Shown here one piece after another: positions 58,118-64,000 of a DNA stretch of 64,000 nucleotides (position 1 is the stretch's first letter; each line of letters opens with the position of its first letter). The DNA is from Synechococcales cyanobacterium bin31.maxbin.ball.101 (GTDB lineage Bacteria > Cyanobacteriota > Cyanobacteriia > Leptolyngbyales > Leptolyngbyaceae). Below the pieces are notes generated by a model. That model was given only the letters and a program-made list of their open reading frames with translations. It searched no databases and had not been told where the DNA came from. The DNA lies in NCBI GenBank assembly GCA_013298165.1, contig JAAFJU010000002.1:34986-98985 (forward strand), written 5' to 3'. The position numbers and the translations under genes are program-made.

Positions 58118-58272
58118 CCGTAGGGTACGGCGTTGGTCACGGCATTGGGGGCAGTTTACGGCTTTTGCCGATTGGCTACGGCCTTTACTGTGACTGGTTT
58201 ACGGCTCCCTTTTGAGCCATTTTATGATGCCGTTTTCCTGGGTAATCTTCTGGTAATTTTCCAGTACGGCAA
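58118..58272. repeat. TACGGC hexamer cluster (iteron-like)
   Basis: The hexamer TACGGC, with close variants such as CACGGC, recurs about six times at irregular spacing from 58118 to 58195, with one more near 58262 inside the 3' end of the ATPase gene. A similar TTTACGGC occurs near 60900. Short directly repeated motifs of this kind can bind an initiator or mark an origin. No function is proven. Confidence 0.5.
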
Positions 58273-59452
58273 GGAGTTGGTCAACGGTTTGGGCGTTGGC
58301 ACCGTTGTTTCGTCCCCAGTTCTTTTTTAAGTCGCGGTTGGTGACTTCTGGGTGTTCCTTCAGATAGGTTGCGATCGAGTCTATGTATTCTGAAAGTTCG
58401 GGGTGGTATGCCTGTCCGGTGGTGTTGCCATGGGCATCCAGTTGAGGAATGGAGGCCGGGTACCAAGTGCCTTGATGGAAGATTAACGCCGGGTGGCGTA
58501 GTCCGTCCAGGGCGCTAAGGAGTTGGTCTCTTAGGGGTTTGTTGGCTTTGGTTCCGAGTTTTAACATGCGCTCGTCTCCCATGGCTTTGGCAATGCCTTT
58601 CAGACCTGGAAATACGATCGTGGCATCGTTACGAGTTTCGGCTGAGAGTCCGATTTCGACTCCGGCGAGTTTGACGCTGATGAGACACATACGGGCTTTG
58701 ACCTTCCGAGTGGTGGTGGTGTATTTGATGAGCCATGGGGTGAGGGTGTTCTTTTGGGCGTCTTTGATTTGGCTGAGGGTGGTGAGGGTGTCGGGGGCTT
58801 CTTCAAAGATTCGGAACATGGGGGAGAAGTTGTCTTGTCCTTCCCGGTAGTTGCCTTCTCTGGTTTGCAGAATAAGTAGGTCTTCTCTCATCAGTTCCAG
58901 GATGTCAGATGGCGTTGAGGCTACCGTTGACCAATCTTTTTTCCGTCCGTAGATGTCGATCGCGGCGATGTCTACTTCCTGAGCTGGGAAGATGACATGA
59001 CGTGCTAACCATTTGGCTAAGCGAGATTTACCGCCTCCCATGGGACTGACGATCGCTATCACTGGGTGTTCGTCACCGTTGGCCAACTCCGACCAATCAA
59101 AGAGCGGTGGTGGGGTGAGTCCTTCGGTGAAGGATTGGGTTTGGCGTAGGGCTGTTCTAGTGGGTTGGGTGAGGGTGTGGACCCAAGCAACGGTGTTATC
59201 GGTGAGGACGTTGGCGATGCGATCGGTGGTGTCTGCCATCTTCTCGTATTCCTTTCGGGACAGGTTGCCAACGATGCAAAGACCAACGCCACCAACGGCG
59301 GCGGCGATTCTGGCTTGGTGCATTTGGGTTCCGGTGAAACTGGCAGTGAGTAGAGGGAGACTGAGGGCTAGAATGCCGCTGCCCCACTGGATGAGGCTAT
59401 ATAGTGTGCTGGTTCGTTGGTACTGTTGGTGGGTCGTTTCGGGGTTCTGCAT
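58199..59452 (-). CDS. FtsK/HerA-like membrane ATPase (packaging or transfer candidate)
   Basis: 417 residues from the ATG at 59452; upstream residues are Pro/Ser-rich and overlap another gene, so I exclude them. Two membrane helices at the N-terminus (LIQWGSGILALSLPLLTASF ~20-39, IAAAVGGVGLCIVGNLS ~49-65) precede a P-loop ATPase. Walker A is SPMGGGKS (136-143, Ser in place of the usual Gly/Ala) and Walker B is FRIFEEA (~213-219). The layout is that of FtsK/VirD4/HerA-type DNA pumps and some viral packaging ATPases. It ends the leftward block of membrane genes. Confidence 0.75.
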   Translation of the reverse strand: MQNPETTHQQYQRTSTLYSLIQWGSGILALSLPLLTASFTGTQMHQARIAAAVGGVGLCIVGNLSRKEYEKMADTTDRIANVLTDNTVAWVHTLTQPTRTALRQTQSFTEGLTPPPLFDWSELANGDEHPVIAIVSPMGGGKSRLAKWLARHVIFPAQEVDIAAIDIYGRKKDWSTVASTPSDILELMREDLLILQTREGNYREGQDNFSPMFRIFEEAPDTLTTLSQIKDAQKNTLTPWLIKYTTTTRKVKARMCLISVKLAGVEIGLSAETRNDATIVFPGLKGIAKAMGDERMLKLGTKANKPLRDQLLSALDGLRHPALIFHQGTWYPASIPQLDAHGNTTGQAYHPELSEYIDSIATYLKEHPEVTNRDLKKNWGRNNGANAQTVDQLLAVLENYQKITQENGIIKWLKREP

Positions 59453-59825
59453 GGATGCTGTTGAGGGTGAGGTAAAGGAGGGTGATGAGGGAGAGGAGTA
59501 AGCCGAGGGTGGCGGTGAGGATGGTGGCGACGGCGGGGAGCCAGTGGTGACGATGCCACAATCCCCAAACAATCAGGGCGATGATGCCAAAGAGTAAAAG
59601 CGTTGAAAATATCAATGATGGGAAGGCGGGGGCGATCGCATAGACACTGGGGATGGCGGTTCCTAAACAGAAGCCTGCTATCCAACGCAGTATCCAGCGG
59701 CTCCAGTTATCAAGGTAGGGAAGTTTTGGTGCGGTGGGTGCGGTTTGGCCCTGGATGGTCTCATTGATTGAGATGGTGTTCTGGCCGCGATCGGTTATCT
59801 GGTTGAATCTGGGGGGTTCTTGCAT
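59397..59825 (-). CDS. Small multi-pass membrane protein
   Basis: 142 residues with about three membrane helices (FCLGTAIPSVYAIAPAFPSL, FSTLLLFGIIALIVWGLW, ILTATLGLLLSLITLLYLTL) between hydrophilic ends. Its 3' end overlaps the ATPase gene by 56 bases and its 5' end overlaps the 59761 gene by 65 bases, in different frames. That is unusually compact, as in small virus or plasmid genomes. It is probably a partner of the ATPase in the membrane. No family recognised. Confidence 0.6.
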   Translation of the reverse strand: MQEPPRFNQITDRGQNTISINETIQGQTAPTAPKLPYLDNWSRWILRWIAGFCLGTAIPSVYAIAPAFPSLIFSTLLLFGIIALIVWGLWHRHHWLPAVATILTATLGLLLSLITLLYLTLNSIHAEPRNDPPTVPTNQHTI

Positions 59826-60012
59826 TGTTGAGGTAGAGGATGAGTGAACAAAAAATAAACACCCCGGTTATAAAGACCGTTGCCGATAGCCGATCTGGGG
59901 GTGTTGTTCGATGTTTTAAATGACTCAGGGCGTCGGTGATGGACCAAACATCTGAACTGGTCAGGGTGAGTTCGGTCCGATCGCCGTGTTGTTTTACGCT
60001 GAGTGAGACCAT
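59761..60012 (-). CDS. Small single-pass membrane protein
   Basis: 83 residues. A soluble N-terminal part (SLSVKQHGDRTELTLTSSDV) with a Trp-containing strand precedes one membrane helix (LSATVFITGVFIFCSLILYL, ~residues 43-62) and a basic, Asn/Pro-rich tail. Its start overlaps the end of the 59994 gene by 19 bases and its end overlaps the 59397 gene. No family recognised. Confidence 0.55.
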   Translation of the reverse strand: MVSLSVKQHGDRTELTLTSSDVWSITDALSHLKHRTTPPDRLSATVFITGVFIFCSLILYLNNARTPQIQPDNRSRPEHHLNQ

Positions 60013-60518
60013 TTCAGAGGGATCGGCAAACGGAGCTTTTCCACTGCGTTGACCAGGGCGTTTCGCTCTATTCGCTTTTCTGCTAAGCGTTTATCCAGGC
60101 GTTGACGAATCTCTGAAGCCAGGATGTCATCGGCCAGGTCTTCAACGATCGCATCGAGGAGCGTTGGTATTTCCAACGCACTGCCATCAGTTAGCGTTGG
60201 TGAGGCGTTGGTATTTCCAACGGTAGACAGACTTGGCTTTGCTGCTGCGTTACAGAGGTAGTTCTCTGCGGCATCTCGAAAGGCGATCGCTTCTTGGCTT
60301 TTAATGAACATGCCTAACCGGATCACCCCGGCTTTGGTCCAGTGGGTTTGTCTTCCATCTATCAGGAAGTGATGGTCTTGGAGTAGTTCATCGGAATGGT
60401 CAAGTTTGTGCGATCGGATGGTTTCGGGTTTGACGCCATAACCTTCTGCGACGAGGCGAGTGGTGAGAGTCCAGACATGCCGATCGTGGGGGGATGCCCC
60501 CTGAAGTATTTCAAGCAT
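59994..60518 (-). CDS. Unknown element protein, possible DNA-binding or antirepressor-like
   Basis: 174 residues, soluble. The N-terminal ~75 residues read as a helix-turn-helix-like or KilA-like domain (TRLVAEGYGVKPETIRSHKL, then THWTKAGVIRLGMFIKSQEA). The middle is a Ser/Thr/Asn linker, and the C-terminal helices (LLDAIVEDLADDILASEIRQ) are amphipathic. Proteins of this type occur on cyanobacterial plasmids next to hypothetical genes. A role as a regulator of the switch is inferred. ATG at 60518, one base after the stop of the 43-codon gene. Confidence 0.5.
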   Translation of the reverse strand: MLEILQGASPHDRHVWTLTTRLVAEGYGVKPETIRSHKLDHSDELLQDHHFLIDGRQTHWTKAGVIRLGMFIKSQEAIAFRDAAENYLCNAAAKPSLSTVGNTNASPTLTDGSALEIPTLLDAIVEDLADDILASEIRQRLDKRLAEKRIERNALVNAVEKLRLPIPLKWSHSA

Positions 60519-60519
60519 T

Positions 60520-60651
60520 TTATTTACCTAGGATTCGGTGAAGTGCGAACTGAAGGGGATTCGATTTGAATTCTTCAAAACATCCCCTTATCTGCCAACC
60601 GCCATAGAAGGAGGCGCTTAGCAGAATCATGAGGATCAGTTTTTTTATCAC
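60520..60651 (-). CDS. 43-residue membrane peptide
   Basis: A very short gene that fits exactly between two others. A GTG start at 60651 overlaps the TGA of the 60648 gene (GTGA), and the TAA at 60520-60522 lies one base before the next ATG. The product begins with a basic stretch and a membrane helix (LILMILLSASFYGGWQI) followed by a basic tail ending ALHRILGK. Coupled start and stop spacing on both sides supports expression. It is too short to be found by size-filtered gene prediction. No family recognised. Confidence 0.6.
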   Translation of the reverse strand: MIKKLILMILLSASFYGGWQIRGCFEEFKSNPLQFALHRILGK

Positions 60652-60848
60652 TTACCTTCCCCAGTCAATAGGTCGAGGACTTGTCCCAATTCTTCAATAT
60701 CTAATTTGCCTATCATTGCGTCCAGGGCGTGAGCGGCTTCGATCGGTGCCACCCCCCAATACCCTGACGGATTGGCGGCGGCTCCATGGGATATCCGATC
60801 GGTGATCGCCATGATGACGGCGGCCATCTTTTTTAAGTTGTCGGTCAT
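60648..60848 (-). CDS. Small helical protein
   Basis: 66 residues: MTDNLKKMAAVIMAITDRIS, then ANPSGYWGVAPIEAAHALDA, then a helix LEEL-type end (IEELGQVLDLLTGEGK). An AGGAG lies ten bases before the ATG at 60848, which makes the gene convincing. It may be soluble and oligomeric. It is the first gene of the leftward block after the repressor. Confidence 0.6.
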   Translation of the reverse strand: MTDNLKKMAAVIMAITDRISHGAAANPSGYWGVAPIEAAHALDAMIGKLDIEELGQVLDLLTGEGK

Positions 60849-60943
60849 AATCTTAAAGCTCCTGTTTAGGAAATGGGACAGGGGACGCGGTGGGGGTGTT
60901 TACGGCACCGCCCACTACATACGGTTTTATCAGAGCGCTCAGA
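60849..60943. other. Short gap between repressor and the leftward block
   Basis: 95 bases. It contains TTTACGGC, also seen in the 58118 cluster, and the A/G-rich ribosome binding site of the 60648 gene. No terminator hairpin is visible, so the repressor transcript may read into the leftward block. Confidence 0.4.
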
Positions 60944-61195
60944 CTATGCAGAAGTCTGGGCGCTTTCTTGTTGTGGACCAAAACAGTCGGGCATGTCGTC
61001 AAGGGACAACCTGAGCATCCTGCATAGAGCCTTAGTTTGAGGAATTGTGAGTCGAGGTACAGAAGTACCTTGCTCCCAATTCCTCACAGTCTGCTCAGTA
61101 ACGCCTAGCGCTATAGCCAACTGCTTTTGAGTTACCTCCGCTGTTTGTCTGAGTTTCACAAGAGTTGAAGTCCTGTTTGGTTCACTACCACCCAT
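60944..61195 (-). CDS. Xre/Cro-type repressor
   Basis: 83 residues with a helix-turn-helix of the Xre/Cro family (LVKLRQTAEVTQKQLAIALG followed by VTEQTVRNWEQGT, residues ~13-44). This is the domain used by phage repressors and plasmid control proteins. The ATG at 61195 lies seven bases from a GAGG that is part of the first operator palindrome (61200-61217), so binding would block its own expression. It probably sets the choice between the leftward and rightward blocks of the element. Confidence 0.88.
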   Translation of the reverse strand: MGGSEPNRTSTLVKLRQTAEVTQKQLAIALGVTEQTVRNWEQGTSVPRLTIPQTKALCRMLRLSLDDMPDCFGPQQESAQTSA

Positions 61196-61199
61196 TATA

Positions 61200-61265
61200 C
61201 CTCAAATCGTTTTGACCTCAAAGCAATTTGAGGTAGTATAAAAACGACCTCAAATTAACTTGAGG
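61200..61265. promoter_or_regulatory. Operator cluster and rightward promoter of the element switch
   Basis: Three 18-bp palindromes with CCTCAA ends lie in the 265-base switch region. O1 61200-61217 is CCTCAAATCGTTTTGACC (imperfect). O2 61216-61233 is CCTCAAAGCAATTTGAGG (perfect, 7+4+7). O3 61248-61265 is CCTCAAATTAACTTGAGG (6+6+6). O1 and O2 share two bases, and O2 to O3 spacing is 32. A rightward promoter is proposed: -35 TTGACC (61212-61217), 16-bp spacer, -10 TAGTAT (61234-61239). O2 covers this promoter. Binding by the neighbouring Xre protein is inferred. Confidence 0.7.
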
Positions 61266-61460
61266 ATGAACATCCGGTCGGGGGGATTGATTTTCCGGTC
61301 TCACCCCCTGATCGGCTGCCCATATTCTCCCTCAAGATGCCTGAATGGTTGATTCAGTGACATCTAGCGGGGGTTCTAACAGCAAAACCGCCCGATTCAT
61401 CCTTACTTCTGTGGTAGAGGCGTGGGGCGATCGGGCCTTAAATTCGTATGGAGACTGAGT
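61266..61460 (+). other. Leader of the rightward operon
   Basis: About 195 bases between the promoter and the first gene. It contains a 28-codon open frame from 61266 that begins just after a GAGG and is probably not a gene. No hairpin terminator or riboswitch was recognised. Confidence 0.4.
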
Positions 61461-61685
61461 ATGACGCTTGAAGAATTTTTGAGAACAGCAGCACCTGGAG
61501 CGATCGACTTCCGTTTGCGGGCAGAACCCACAGGCGAGAGCGGTATGAGCTGTTATGTGCATCCACTCGATCGGGATGGCAAGACGATATATTTCGACTT
61601 AGACGGCAACATCATCACCCTAAAAAGCGGCATCTACATCAAAACCGAGGATCCACTCGACCAATTTAGAGAGGATCCAGCATGA
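61461..61685 (+). CDS. Small unknown protein, first gene of the rightward operon
   Basis: 74 residues from the ATG at 61461, with GGAG seven bases upstream. The frame is open 13 codons earlier, but that part lacks a start signal. It is a soluble alpha/beta protein (TLEEFLRTAAPGAIDFRLRA, IYFDLDGNIITLKSGIYIKT). Its stop overlaps the ATG of the next gene (ATGA). No family recognised. Confidence 0.6.
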   Translation: MTLEEFLRTAAPGAIDFRLRAEPTGESGMSCYVHPLDRDGKTIYFDLDGNIITLKSGIYIKTEDPLDQFREDPA

Positions 61686-61864
61686 AGGTAATTACGATTC
61701 CCGAAAAGGCCGTCATAGGGCTAGCCGGGAAGGGTGACACGCTACGCCTCACCCTATTTTTAGAGGATCCGATCGAATTCATCGTGCCCTTAGAAATAGC
61801 CAAATCGGTGACTGCAATGCTCTCCGAAGCCCTTCTACGGAAAGCCCAGAAGGATGCAGCATGA
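61682..61864 (+). CDS. Small unknown protein
   Basis: 60 residues with an N-terminal beta hairpin (KVITIPEKAVIGLAGKGDTL) and a helical tail (SVTAMLSEALLRKAQKDAA). ATGA overlaps at both ends couple it to its neighbours in the rightward operon. No family recognised. Confidence 0.6.
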   Translation: MKVITIPEKAVIGLAGKGDTLRLTLFLEDPIEFIVPLEIAKSVTAMLSEALLRKAQKDAA

Positions 61865-62136
61865 ACCAAGCTCAAAAAGACTTTGCCGATGGAATTCTGG
61901 CCTACATCCACCCCATCACCAGCAAGGGCCGCAGCAACCGATCACCCGAATTTTATAGAGGCTGGACTTGGGCCTGGGGCGACCACGATCGCCGCCATGG
62001 GGAAACCAACATCTTCCCCGGCGACCCGGACTACAACGACGGATACACCAACAAACTGACGGACCTACATCCCCATGAACATTCAACGCCTGAAGGAGAT
62101 TACAGACTTGGGAGTCTCACCAGCGGAGTTGCTTGA
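61861..62136 (+). CDS. Small unknown protein
   Basis: 91 residues rich in aromatic residues, His and Gly (NRSPEFYRGWTWAWGDHDRR, then TNIFPGDPDYNDGYTNKLTD). The start codon overlaps the preceding stop (ATGA). No family recognised. The last 60 bases overlap the next gene in another frame. Confidence 0.5.
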   Translation: MNQAQKDFADGILAYIHPITSKGRSNRSPEFYRGWTWAWGDHDRRHGETNIFPGDPDYNDGYTNKLTDLHPHEHSTPEGDYRLGSLTSGVA

Positions 62137-62356
62137 ATACGCTCTGATTAAAAACAATGTCTTTGCCATCCATGAAGCCCTTCGGGAACACGGCATAGAT
62201 TCACCCGATGCCGAAGTCCCAGACGCAGAAGAAGCCCTGACGTTTGCGATCGAAAACCTAACCGAAAACATCCTCACCACCCTACTCAGAACCCACGGCT
62301 ACCAGCCCATCCCAAAACGAAAACAAGCCAAGCGAGACCGCGCGCTAAGTCATTAA
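62075..62356 (+). CDS. Small unknown protein
   Basis: 93 residues, soluble and helical: LKEITDLGVSPAELLEYALI, HEALREHGIDSPDAEVPDAE, then a basic tail (KRKQAKRDRALSH). It overlaps the 61861 gene by 62 bases. The N-terminus could be a DNA- or protein-binding helix pair. No family recognised. Confidence 0.5.
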   Translation: MNIQRLKEITDLGVSPAELLEYALIKNNVFAIHEALREHGIDSPDAEVPDAEEALTFAIENLTENILTTLLRTHGYQPIPKRKQAKRDRALSH

Positions 62357-62489
62357 AAAGCGACCGAACTTCCCAAAGTCCGATCGCCCCATTGATTCGT
62401 GTGTGACCCTCCCCCTGTCAAAAGAAAAGACCACGCAACCTTTCCCTCAATGGGCAAAGGTTGCATCACTGAGAAAATTATTAATTGTT

Positions 62490-63866
62490 ATGACTGTAAC
62501 CCGAAAGACTGATTTCTGCCCCATCCCAGAGGCAGAGCCACTACTGAACTTGTTCCCCCATCGGTGGGACTTCATTTATACAAGCCACGCCAAAGGGATG
62601 CGGAAGCCCAATTGGAAAACCGAAAATCGGCATCCATTAAGCGATCGGCTCATCCTCCAGGGCGCAGCGCTCTACGGCGTCCGCTTCGGTCCCGATACGG
62701 GTTACGCCATGATCGACATCGATGTCGATTCCCCCTATCACCCGCGCACAGATGAGTTCGCAATCCGCCGCCTGATTGACTCTCTGGAACCGCTAGGGAT
62801 TCATCACCACATCACCATCACCTCATCAGTCTCCGGCGGCTTGCATCTCTACCTACCATTTCCTGAAGAACTCCCGACCTGGAAGGTAGCCGAAGCCCTC
62901 GACCTCACCATCCGTGCCGCAGGCTTCGACATCCGAAACGGAACCCTCGAACTCTTCCCAAATTTGAGGACAGGCGATCGGCTCCTCTACGCCGCGCACC
63001 GCCTCCCCCTCCAAGACCCAAAATCTTGTATTCTCAACTCCGACTTTCAACCCATCGGCACCAGCTCACACCTATTCGTAAGCCAATGGCATTTCGCAGC
63101 GGGGCAAAACACGATCGACCTCGCCACGCTAAAACTCGCGATCGCCACCCACGCCCGACGGCAAACCAAACTCTCCACCACCGCCCACAAGTTCCTCTGT
63201 GACCTCGAATGTGAAATAGGACCCGGATGGACAGGCCCCCACCAAACAAACCATCTCCTAGGCCGCATAGCCCTACTCGGTTACTGCTTCGGTCACATAT
63301 TGGATGACCTCGATCGTCCCTTGAATGGGGAACGCCTTGTGGATTGGTGCTTAGAGAAGGCCCGATCGCTCCCAGGCTTCCGTCAGCATTGCAATCACCA
63401 AACCACCCTTCCCCGGCGGATAAGAGAATGGGTCCGATCGTGCGAAGCCAGTAAGCGATATTTCCACTACGCGATCGGCAAGTCTTCCGGCAAGTCCGAC
63501 CTATTGGAAGATGGACGATCGGCCAATGCCTGGAACATCCTCCAGGAGCAGTTGGCCCAAACCAGAATCGGGGCCGCGATTGAGATCCTTCCAGGGACTT
63601 CTCTAGCGCTGATGGGAATTGATGAGCGTGTTGACTATCTGAGGAATCGGGGAATCTCTTTAGAGACGCTGTACCGCCACAAAAACCTATGGCATCCAAA
63701 ATTTTACCGATCGCCCGACAATCCAGAAGCAAAACCTCGGGGTATAAGCTTCTTACCTGAAATAGACCGTAATCGGTTACACGGTGCGGGTTTCAATACG
63801 ATCGCCCTTCAGATATACCGGGATCTAGACCGTAACCCTATATATGACGCGGGTTTCGAGCTATGA
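62490..63866 (+). CDS. Primase-polymerase-like protein (AEP family)
   Basis: Replication primase of the archaeo-eukaryotic type, as found on plasmids and phages. It has 458 residues from the ATG at 62490; an upstream GTG at 62403 is less likely. The metal-binding motif is MIDIDVDSPYHP (acidic residues ~76-80), and the nucleotide-binding His is in SVSGGLHLYLPF (~residue 119). HRWDFIYTSHAKGMRKPNWK precedes them. The C-terminal ~250 residues contain a Cys/His-bearing helical region (LVDWCLEKARSLPGFRQHCN) resembling the PriCT accessory region. The stop overlaps the next ATG (ATGA). Confidence 0.8.
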   Translation: MTVTRKTDFCPIPEAEPLLNLFPHRWDFIYTSHAKGMRKPNWKTENRHPLSDRLILQGAALYGVRFGPDTGYAMIDIDVDSPYHPRTDEFAIRRLIDSLEPLGIHHHITITSSVSGGLHLYLPFPEELPTWKVAEALDLTIRAAGFDIRNGTLELFPNLRTGDRLLYAAHRLPLQDPKSCILNSDFQPIGTSSHLFVSQWHFAAGQNTIDLATLKLAIATHARRQTKLSTTAHKFLCDLECEIGPGWTGPHQTNHLLGRIALLGYCFGHILDDLDRPLNGERLVDWCLEKARSLPGFRQHCNHQTTLPRRIREWVRSCEASKRYFHYAIGKSSGKSDLLEDGRSANAWNILQEQLAQTRIGAAIEILPGTSLALMGIDERVDYLRNRGISLETLYRHKNLWHPKFYRSPDNPEAKPRGISFLPEIDRNRLHGAGFNTIALQIYRDLDRNPIYDAGFEL

Positions 63867-64000
63867 CGATCGCCCAATACTTCACGGAAAGGGTCCACCA
63901 CTGGGACCACCTCGACAAAGTCACCTTTCTCGAAATCCTTACCGAACTCATCAGCGCCAACTCACCAGACGGCGACTGGCAAAACGACCCTCTGTATCAG
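63863..64000 (+). CDS. Unknown protein (partial, cut by window edge)
   Basis: A frame open from the ATG at 63863 for 46 codons to the window end, starting MTIAQYFTERVHHWDHLDKV and continuing TFLEILTELISANSPDGDWQ. It overlaps the primase stop by four bases. Being next in the operon, it may be a helicase or other replication protein, but too little is visible to say. Confidence 0.5.
   Translation, partial: MTIAQYFTERVHHWDHLDKVTFLEILTELISANSPDGDWQNDPLYQ

Larger units (their letters stand above)
46993..64000. mobile_element. Integrated phage-like or plasmid-like element (right end beyond window)
   Basis: Everything from the tRNA-Phe fragment to the window edge differs from the host part. Genes are short and tightly packed in one leftward block (47,007-60,848). 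A divergent rightward block starts at 61,461, with a Xre repressor and palindromic operators between. Almost no product matches housekeeping families. Recognisable functions are a repressor, a primase-polymerase and an FtsK/HerA-like ATPase. Several proteins look like virion parts (rod-like, fibre-like, holin-like). HIP1-type GCGATCGC sites persist, so the element has a long history in cyanobacteria. No integrase is seen; one is expected near the right end. Confidence 0.8.

Noticed and set aside
58199..59452. Zot-type morphogenesis protein of a filamentous phage
   Set aside because: Zot has a single membrane helix after the ATPase domain, whereas this has two before it, and the element is larger than usual filamentous phage genomes. 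It is kept only as a possibility.
61266..61352. 28-codon open frame after the operators
   Set aside because: It starts immediately after GAGG with no spacing, has no recognisable product and is unlikely to be translated.

Overview
The window comes from a cyanobacterium. It carries magnesium chelatase subunit H, allophycocyanin alpha-B, a C-class flavodiiron pair, sulfolipid synthesis genes, a Ycf66-like protein and a ferrochelatase with a chlorophyll-binding tail. The HIP1-type octamer GCGATCGC and shorter CGATCG forms are scattered throughout, and several families of short intergenic repeats typical of cyanobacteria are present. I cannot name the genus from sequence alone.

Bases 1 to about 46,900 look like ordinary chromosome with short operons and many strand switches. 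In order: a DUF928 protein cut by the left edge, chlH, apcD, tRNA-Ser(TGA), a metallophosphoesterase, an acidic protein of unknown function, cbiA, a Uma2 nuclease, an AAA ATPase plus TOPRIM/DUF4276-like pair (candidate defence module, AT-richer), tgt, cobS, an ion channel and SIS protein, queD-queE, flv3-flv1, a Ycf66-like protein, gnd, sqdB-sqdX, a J-domain protein, a CadD-like transporter, a MlaD/MlaF lipid transporter, yvcK-tsaE, an HAD hydrolase, a methyltransferase, a three-gene arsenosugar-type cluster, a class IV aminotransferase, rsmI, aqpZ, hemH, yjbQ and a Nudix gene. Themes are tetrapyrrole and cobamide synthesis (chlH, hemH, cbiA, cobS), queuosine (queD, queE, tgt), sulfolipid synthesis and photoprotective electron flow (flv3, flv1).

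From 46,951 to the right edge lies what I interpret as an integrated mobile element. Its left boundary is a 42-base fragment identical in layout to the 3' half of a tRNA-Phe(GAA) gene, as left by a tyrosine recombinase. Next comes a long leftward block (47,007-60,848) of mostly unrecognised genes. These include proteins resembling virion components: an 858-residue rod-like protein, a coiled-coil fibre-like protein and a holin-like end gene. They also include an FtsK/HerA-like ATPase with two N-terminal membrane helices and several tiny membrane proteins, one only 43 codons long. A Xre-type repressor gene faces a divergent rightward operon that starts with four small genes and reaches an archaeo-eukaryotic-type primase. 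Three 18-bp palindromes sit in the intergenic switch.

I see no terminase, portal, recognisable capsid, tail, relaxase or integrase. The integrase and the intact tRNA-Phe should lie beyond base 64,000. The element is either a virus of an undescribed type that packages DNA with an FtsK/HerA-like ATPase, or a plasmid-like integrative element with an unusual surface structure. It is the most interesting part of the window.
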